Source: Eutypa lata (Eukaryota; Ascomycota; Sordariomycetes; Xylariales; Diatrypaceae). Taken from it: a stretch of 64,000 bases of DNA. Position numbers and translations under genes: made by a program. Where the stretch lies: NCBI GenBank assembly GCA_022661535.1, contig JAKULF010000008.1, positions 1,426,001-1,490,000 on the forward strand, read 5' to 3'. The notes beneath the pieces are model-generated. The model was given only the letters and a program-made list of their open reading frames with translations, was not told the DNA's origin and did not search any database. Position 1 is the first letter of the stretch, and each line of letters opens with the position of its first letter. Shown here piece after piece: positions 57,814 to 64,000 of the stretch.

Positions 57814-59623
57814 TAGAAGCAACAGCAGTAATGTAGTGGCACAGCAGAGGCAATAGTTAACCAGTAGTTCTCTTAAAGATCATCTCAGGTTGGTCGTCCA
57901 GGTTTGTTTCTACTTTCTGCATATCTTATAGCAGCAACTGAGGTATGCATTGAATCTGCCAGTCATATTCGTCCATTTAAGTTGCTTAAAACACTTTCTT
58001 AGGTGGATTTTCTTAACCAGTAGATCCCTGGCACATCCTTCTTCCCTTTGGGCCCAATGCACATTTTAGCGCCACCCTTAACTTTTAACTCCCCAAATTA
58101 GCCTTTCAAGCTCTAACCCCTTTAAGGAAAACCCCCCCTTTGGATGTCACGTGCTGTCACTTTTTCTTTTCAATCCGTCAAGTTCGTCAGCCAGCCTGGC
58201 AGCTACTCCATCCATGCTGGCAGCATGATGCTGCTAGCCAGCCTAGCCAGCCTAGCCTAGCCTATCAATGCAGGTGACGTCCAGACTCCAAGGAGGGCAA
58301 AGCCAACAGTTTAGCCCCTCCCCGGTATAACGGTGTACTCCCTAGACATTACTTAATAGGGGAGGTAGTCCGCCGCTATCTCATATGGATAAAGGATCTC
58401 TCGCCTGGTCTGCTGGCTTAAAAGTAGCTTATATCGGTGCATGGAAGAGAAGAATCATAAGCTTGTAGAGGTAGATACCAAGTGTGTTGTGGTTTCTGGA
58501 ACATTCTTATTATGTTGCGTTGATAATACCTATTCATAATTCGTACGTAGATACCTAATATATTTACCCAACTTCTCCCATCTAGACTCTGACATTTGAT
58601 TGGGGGCTTCTTATGATCTTGGAGCAAGGATCCGCTTCAACAAATATCGGGGTTCGTGGTTTTCGACCTGTGTAGTATGTATGTAGTTATGTAGTTATTT
58701 ACTATGTATTTGCTATTTATATCAATTGCCTCCTATCCAAGCTCTGCGAGATTTGTGGATATCATCTTGCCCTTCAGTTTATGGCATGCTACATCACCAC
58801 TTACTTAACCCCTACTTTGAATAACTTGACATTAACAGTGAATACGTATAGGCTGTTTAGGACTGACTGCATCCGTTGCTGGCTGACCTAGTGCTGTCCT
58901 GCTGTAATAAACCTTGCGACAAGCTAAGAAGTTGCTAAAGGGGTTACCTTTTTCTCTTTTTGCAGGACTCAGTGCTCAGGTGCCAGTACTATAGTTAGGA
59001 GAATTTATTATAGGCTGGAAACTAGGTATTTCAAGTATTTTCATAAAAACCCCTAAGCCTAGCCTTGTTTTTAAAATGTACACAATACGGTACCTAAAAG
59101 CAAGTTATCAGGTTCGTTCGTACATACATTGTCCATTTTGCCACTTCTGATAGTATACAGTCATGCCAAGCAATGAAATGAAGCATCATGTTTTATAGGA
59201 GAATAATATTAATACATACGCCTACGGGGACTATCCAATACCGTTGGACAACTAACTACTTCAATATTACTGCTTACATAGCTTCCAATGGAATAACAAT
59301 CCGGCAAGAGAATACCCGGAGAGACATCTTTGGTGTCCAATACATGATTTATGCAGCGTATGTTACTACTACATACATACCTAGGTACGTATCAAGGCAT
59401 TTTGGGCGCGACTTCTCATGTGGGGTTGTGGATCGGAGCACTAGATACACTACACCTTGCAGACCTTGCAATGAACCGATTTGGCGTAAGCCTATTTTAT
59501 TTCGAACGCCCCTTGTTCAACTTGTGTTTTTAACTAGAGCCTATAGCATAACTATATGACGAGGCATATTATAGTAATACACATATATACGTGTGTAAAC
59601 AATGAAACATTAAGATAGTTTAG

Positions 59624-59625
<2 letters not shown>

Positions 59626-59657
<32 letters not shown>
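59626..59657. repeat. (GT)16 microsatellite
   Basis: Sixteen uninterrupted GT dinucleotides in an AT-rich non-coding stretch. Confidence 0.9.
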
Positions 59658-59659
<2 letters not shown>

Positions 59660-60430
59660 ATATACCATCGGGACCCGACCAGATGGATACATGTTTCAAC
59701 TTGTACAGGTCGGAGATAGTTAAAATTGACACACCGATGTGTCCGGACCTCATGATCAACATAGCTCGATGACACCCAAATGCCATGTGTTTCAGACTCC
59801 ATTATCTAGAGAAGTAAAGCGATGGAGATTCTAGTTATACCTTTTTTAGTAGATGAATTACCTATATGGGGACTTTGAACGAACAGCTCATCGGTCTTAT
59901 TTTCCGGATATCTATGGAGACCTAACTAGGCACCTTGACTTCCGGCCGGGTGCCGGCTCTACCTAACATCAGAGATCTATGGGTCGTTTATGGGCTCCGG
60001 CTGATCGGAAAACACCCCCACAACTTTATCTATCCGCCCTACAAGCCACTTGTTACCTGTTAGACGTGCATTTCATGAACGGCTCAATCAGTCGAGATAC
60101 ACTATCTCAGCTCGTCGTGCTGGAATTTCTTAACAGATACTTAAGCAGTTCTATCATGTTCCCGCAAGCGCGGGCGGGGACAGCTCACCTGTTGCCCGTT
60201 ACGAGTTAGGAACACGCATTAAGGTTTTGCGGGTGGGTGTCTCATAGCTTGGTTTGCCCTTTCTTCGTTCACACGACGTGTCTTCAGACTATGTACCTAC
60301 GACGCCAGGCTTATCTCTAGACGTATTTCTTTTTCTTCTGCCCGGATCGTGTTCTTCCACCTCACGCACTGAACAGTCCTTATAAATACAATTAGGTTCC
60401 TAGGGATTCATGGTCCTTTGAAATGTCACT

Positions 60431-62763
60431 ATGGAACTTTATTTACTATGGCTTGTTATCACGTGGCTAGCTAGCTCGAATGGGCTCGCCCTCGGTGAGA
60501 CTTGCTGGAGAAATACTCCCTGCGATGAAGTCAAAGATTCATCTTTCCCGGGTGAGTGGGAGTCTAATATATTTGCACCCGCATCGCGAACCGTCACTCC
60601 CTCTGCCGCATTCGACCTTGGTACCCATAAACGACTCAGTTCCTGGCCTGAAGGAGCCATTTTGCAGGGCAGCCAGAAAGGTATATACTTTGACTTTGGG
60701 TCAGAAGTAGGAGGGATCATTACAATCGAGTTCGAGGTCTTGTCTGTCACCCACAAAGGCACAATCGCCCTAGCCTTCGCTGAAGCGAGAGATTGGATTG
60801 GCCCGGTATCAGATTCGTCCAGCGGCAACTATGGCCGAGAAGATGGCGCGCTTCGCCATTCCTTCTTCGCACCAGGGAAGCATACGTATGTTGTGCCGGA
60901 CAAGAAACTGCGGGGCGGGTTCCGCTACATGACTCTGGTTGTCCAAGGAAACGGTGCATCCATAAGAGTCAAGAATGTCAGTCTCGAGATATCCTTTCAA
61001 CCGACTTGGTCGAACCTGAGAGCATATCGGGGCTATTTCCACAGCAGCGATGATCTGCTCAACAAAATTTGGTACAGCTGCGCTTATACACTGCAGCTGA
61101 GCGCCGTACACCCAGAAACAGGCAGGGCATGGCCGTCTCCTGGAAAAGAATGGCATAATAATGGAAATATTGGTCCTGGGCATACAATAAACATAGATGG
61201 AGCCAAGCGTGATCGAACCGTATGGCCTGGTGATATGGGAGTGGCAATACCTGCTTCAGCCTATAGCACTGGTGACGTTGAGTCAGCATTCTTCCTACAC
61301 GAAGCCCACACTTAATATCTGTGCTCATAGTATATAGGAGCGTGCGCAATGCACTACGTGCACTTTATCACAACCAGGTACGTGGATATTTCTCTGGTAA
61401 TACAAGGAGACACAATTGTAACCTTTTCTATTTTATAGGATCTACACAGTGGCTCCTTTCCATACTGTGGCCCCCCTATAACGGCGCATGGGAGTGCTAC
61501 ATATCACATGTAAGCTGTGCCACATACCCTCGCCCACGTACATTGACCTCATACGTAAAATATAGGTGGACAATGATTGGTACCTATAACTACGTTTTGT
61601 ATTCGGGCGACGTTGCGTTCATCCGAGAAAACTGGAAAGGCTATGTCAAGGGTATGCGTTACCTTTTTAGCTTAGTAGATCGAGTTACGAATCTCATCAA
61701 GGTTCCCGACGATGCTGCAAATGATTGGGGACAGCCGAACGTCAATGGCTTTCATACCTCGGCCCAAGTTCTATTCTTCCACACGCTTATAACAGGTGCC
61801 AAGCTTGCTGACTGGATCGGGGATACACCCGATCGTAAGGCTACCTGGTTGAAAACAGCGAAGGTGGTAAAAGTAACCATGAATGAACTGCATTGGGACC
61901 GAGGGACCGGTGCTTTTTGGAATAACCTGCATCACTTTGCGGGTACCGCCGGGATCCACCCACAGGACGGCAACTCTCTGGCGGTGTTTCTCGGCGTAGT
62001 AAAACCGTCCTCAACCCGAGCCCAGGCGATCTCCTCGTATCTGACGCGCAACTGGACGCCGATCGGCGCAGCGTCACCAGAACTCCCCGGCGAGATCTCA
62101 CCCTTCATTTCGTCCTTCGAGATCCAGGCACACCTCGTGGCTGGTCATCCTCAGCGGGCTCTAGACCTAATTCGCTCGAGCTGGGGTTGGTATCTGAATA
62201 ACGAGAATGGCACGCAGAGCACTGCTATCGAGGGCTATCTCCTCAACGGGTCATTTGGCTACCGTTGGAACTATGGTTACGACGGCGTGTTTAGCTACAC
62301 GTCACATGCGCACGGGTGGGCGACCGGACCCGTGACGGCCTTAACCGAGTACATCCTAGGCTTGTCTATAGTCGGGCTTGCTGGTGCGACCTGGCGGCTT
62401 GCACCTCAGTTCGGGGATTTACGAAGTTGCCAAGGAGGTTTCACGACGAAACTGGGCAAGTTCTCTGCTAGCTGGACCCTGAAGGGAGATCAGGGGTATA
62501 CACTCGAGTACGATACGCCGAAGGGTACGGGAGGCGGCCTCTTGCTTCCAAATGGCCCCCGAGGAACCCAAGTGGTTATAGATGATGAGGAGCTGAAGTC
62601 GAAAGATATTGTTGAAGCAAGTGGGAACAGACAGCTATTCGCCCTCCGAAGTTCTGGCGGGAAGCATCGCATTGAGGTCAGCTGGACCTCTGATGATAGT
62701 CAAAAAGCTCTCTATAGCTTCACAGAGTTAAAAGGAGATAATCAGATCTGTGATTGGCTATAG
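60431..62763 (+). CDS. Secreted GH78-like alpha-L-rhamnosidase-type glycosidase
   Basis: Four exons (60431-61281, 61338-61377, 61439-61509, 61566-62763) with introns of 56, 61 and 56 bp join to 719 residues. Residues 1-22 form a signal peptide (MELYLLWLVITWLASSNGLA). A beta-sandwich part follows, then the six-hairpin catalytic part: HSSDDLLNKIWYSCAYTLQL, NIDGAKRDRTVWPGDMGVAI, the spliced GDVESVRNALRALYHNQ and SATYHMWTMIGTYNYVLYSG, STAIEGYLLNGSFGYRWNYG, YTSHAHGWATGPVTALTEYI. These match fungal GH78 proteins acting on plant rhamnosides. Exon joins are confirmed by the restored family sequence, although the first donor is the unusual GTCAGC. Read without splicing, the gene would look broken at 61315. 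The exact substrate is not deducible; activity on rhamnose is by family resemblance. Confidence 0.88.
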
Positions 62764-63954
62764 CTTGGTTTTTGGAGATGATCGATGTTGGTGTACATTT
62801 ACTTCAATTCTAGCCCTCCTTTGATTTCAGCTGTCTATCAGTGAAATGAACTTCAAAGAACATGAAAGTACATCATAGGTACCTGCATTGTAATCGTATC
62901 GCACCTGACCAACAACATTGGTATAATCATGTAGAAGCTTCCTCAGGTGTTCTCAACTTATGTCTGCCTAGCTGTACATACCTATCATGTACTACTAACA
63001 TATTAGTTCAATGTGACTCATAGTCTTGACTTGGCTATTGAGATGTATGCTGTGCAAGCTGGTAAAAAGTAACGTTAGGTACATGGCTAAAGCAAGGGCA
63101 GACCCGATCGTTGGTAGGTATGTGAAACCCTTTTGCCACAATTTCGATCAATTGTGCTCTTTGGTCGACTAATCAATCAAGGCACCAGTCTGCTTTATCA
63201 GTCTTGGTAGGCAGGAGCCGCTGAGTCAAGATGTCTCTAACAATGGCACGGGATTGTGCAACACAAGGTAGGTACCCAGGTACCTAATGCATAATCAGAT
63301 GTGAAGGGCAACGTATCTTCCTATACTTGTTTATATGCACTGGAACATTCGTTTTCACAGCGCTTAAAGAGAAAGTCTCAGGTGGCGTCTAATTTGGAGT
63401 ACAATACGTATGCAACGGTTGTCATAATCCATTCTGCCTGGAGTCGCTGGCTACAACGAAGCAATATGATATTTAGTACAATCTCCATATCTGTATTTAT
63501 TCTGAAATGGACATCGCTTCTTTGATTGTGGCGGACTGAAGAGTTCAGAGCGATTTGAAGACCAAAGCACTATCCGGGGTTGTGTTTTACCCAATATATG
63601 CAACTATCAGATTTGAACTTACTAAGGTGATGTCACATGAGGCGCGTTTTGTTCGCGTTAAGTACAACCCTGGAAACGCGTAAATCGCTTCTAGAAAACA
63701 TTGAACTTATTCCTGTCCCGAATCCATTGACTCCATGGACACCATTAACTACATACCATCCCACCTTTTTTCTCTCCCAATTGAGGCGACTCCTAGGCAA
63801 CGAACGACGTGTAGAATTAATAGCTAGTCTCTCCCACCACTTTGCCTCCCCTACTACTAATCGAAATTCTTGTTCCATGCGTTTTTAGCTTTGTGGATGT
63901 ATTAGTTACTGGGTGATATTTCTCTTCGCCAACTACGAACCAGCCAGCTTCAAA
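62764..63954. other. Intergenic region, no gene seen
   Basis: 1.2 kb of AT-rich DNA between two plus-strand genes. Overlapping frames on both strands at 63633-63888 lack recognisable features and are probably upstream leader of the last gene. Confidence 0.5.
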
Positions 63955-64000
63955 ATGGCAGATTCAGAGGACTCGGGGTTCTTTAGCCTTTGCGTGTTCG
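63955..64000 (+). CDS. Start of a gene running off the window
   Basis: An ATG in the context CAAAATGGC opens a frame reading MADSEDSGFFSLCVF to the last base of the window. The leader before it is pyrimidine-rich, as in fungal promoters. Too little is visible to name it. Confidence 0.45.
   Translation, partial: MADSEDSGFFSLCVF

Larger units (their letters stand above)
56798..60430. other. Gene-poor region with microsatellites
   Basis: 3.6 kb with no supportable gene. It contains a CAG-type run (57790-57813), repeated GCCAGCCTAGCC words (58230-58262) and a (GT)16 run (59626-59657). The first few hundred bases hold the ZDS1 promoter, the last few hundred the glycosidase promoter. Confidence 0.6.

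Noticed and set aside
57574..57853. Leu-, Ser/His- and Cys/Tyr-rich minus-strand frames
   Set aside because: They translate the AGC microsatellite in different phases.
60431..61315. Glycosidase as a truncated pseudogene ending at 61315
   Set aside because: Splicing at 61282-61337, 61378-61438 and 61510-61565 restores uninterrupted family sequence, so the gene appears intact.

Overview
This window is nuclear DNA of a filamentous ascomycete (Pezizomycotina, most likely Sordariomycetes). The grounds are single-copy fungal housekeeping genes interrupted by short 51-143 bp GT-AG introns, a HET-domain protein, a secreted GH78-type glycosidase, and AT-rich intergenic DNA full of TAGGTA/ACCTACC motifs. 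No prokaryotic-style operons, tRNA, rRNA, CRISPR array or intact transposon was seen. The species cannot be named from sequence alone.

Layout. 1-7 kb: the CCR4-NOT ubiquitin ligase NOT4 on the minus strand, with a second long disordered reading frame on the same strand that is either its C-terminal half or a separate gene. 8-10 kb: the complex I 30 kDa subunit (NDUFS3) and a small acidic two-exon gene. 10.8-18 kb: a gene-poor stretch with a HET-domain protein, a small membrane protein and low-complexity tracts. 18-24 kb: a nuclear protein with an ASCH/PUA-like domain and a GC-rich alpha/beta hydrolase with a possible peroxisomal tail. 24-32 kb: a Nudix-like gene with a ruined catalytic box, a 26 bp tandem repeat, an unrecognised three-exon gene and a conserved fungal membrane protein. 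33-39 kb: the HECT ligase UFD4 (TRIP12 type). 42-47 kb: two mitochondrial enzymes, the branched-chain 2-oxoacid dehydrogenase E1-alpha and the coenzyme Q methyltransferase COQ5, with a small membrane protein between them. 48-57 kb: a DUF2433 protein (degenerate calcineurin-like phosphoesterase fold with an RGG tail) and a Zds1-type PP2A regulator. 60-63 kb: the four-exon GH78-like glycosidase. At the very end the first exon of another gene enters the window.

The genes are independent transcription units, so functional links are thematic: mitochondrial metabolism (NDUFS3, BCKDHA, COQ5), ubiquitin and mRNA control (NOT4, UFD4, DUF2433 protein) and PP2A/cell-cycle signalling (ZDS). I did not find a convincing new multi-gene system. 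The most unusual items are the Nudix gene with two in-frame TAG codons before a codon-periodic tail, the hydrophobic in-frame extension behind the NOT4-downstream frame, the degenerate DUF2433 active site, and the ASCH domain at the end of a long disordered nuclear protein. Splice junctions were read by eye from GT-AG sites, phase and protein continuity; none has been tested against transcripts.
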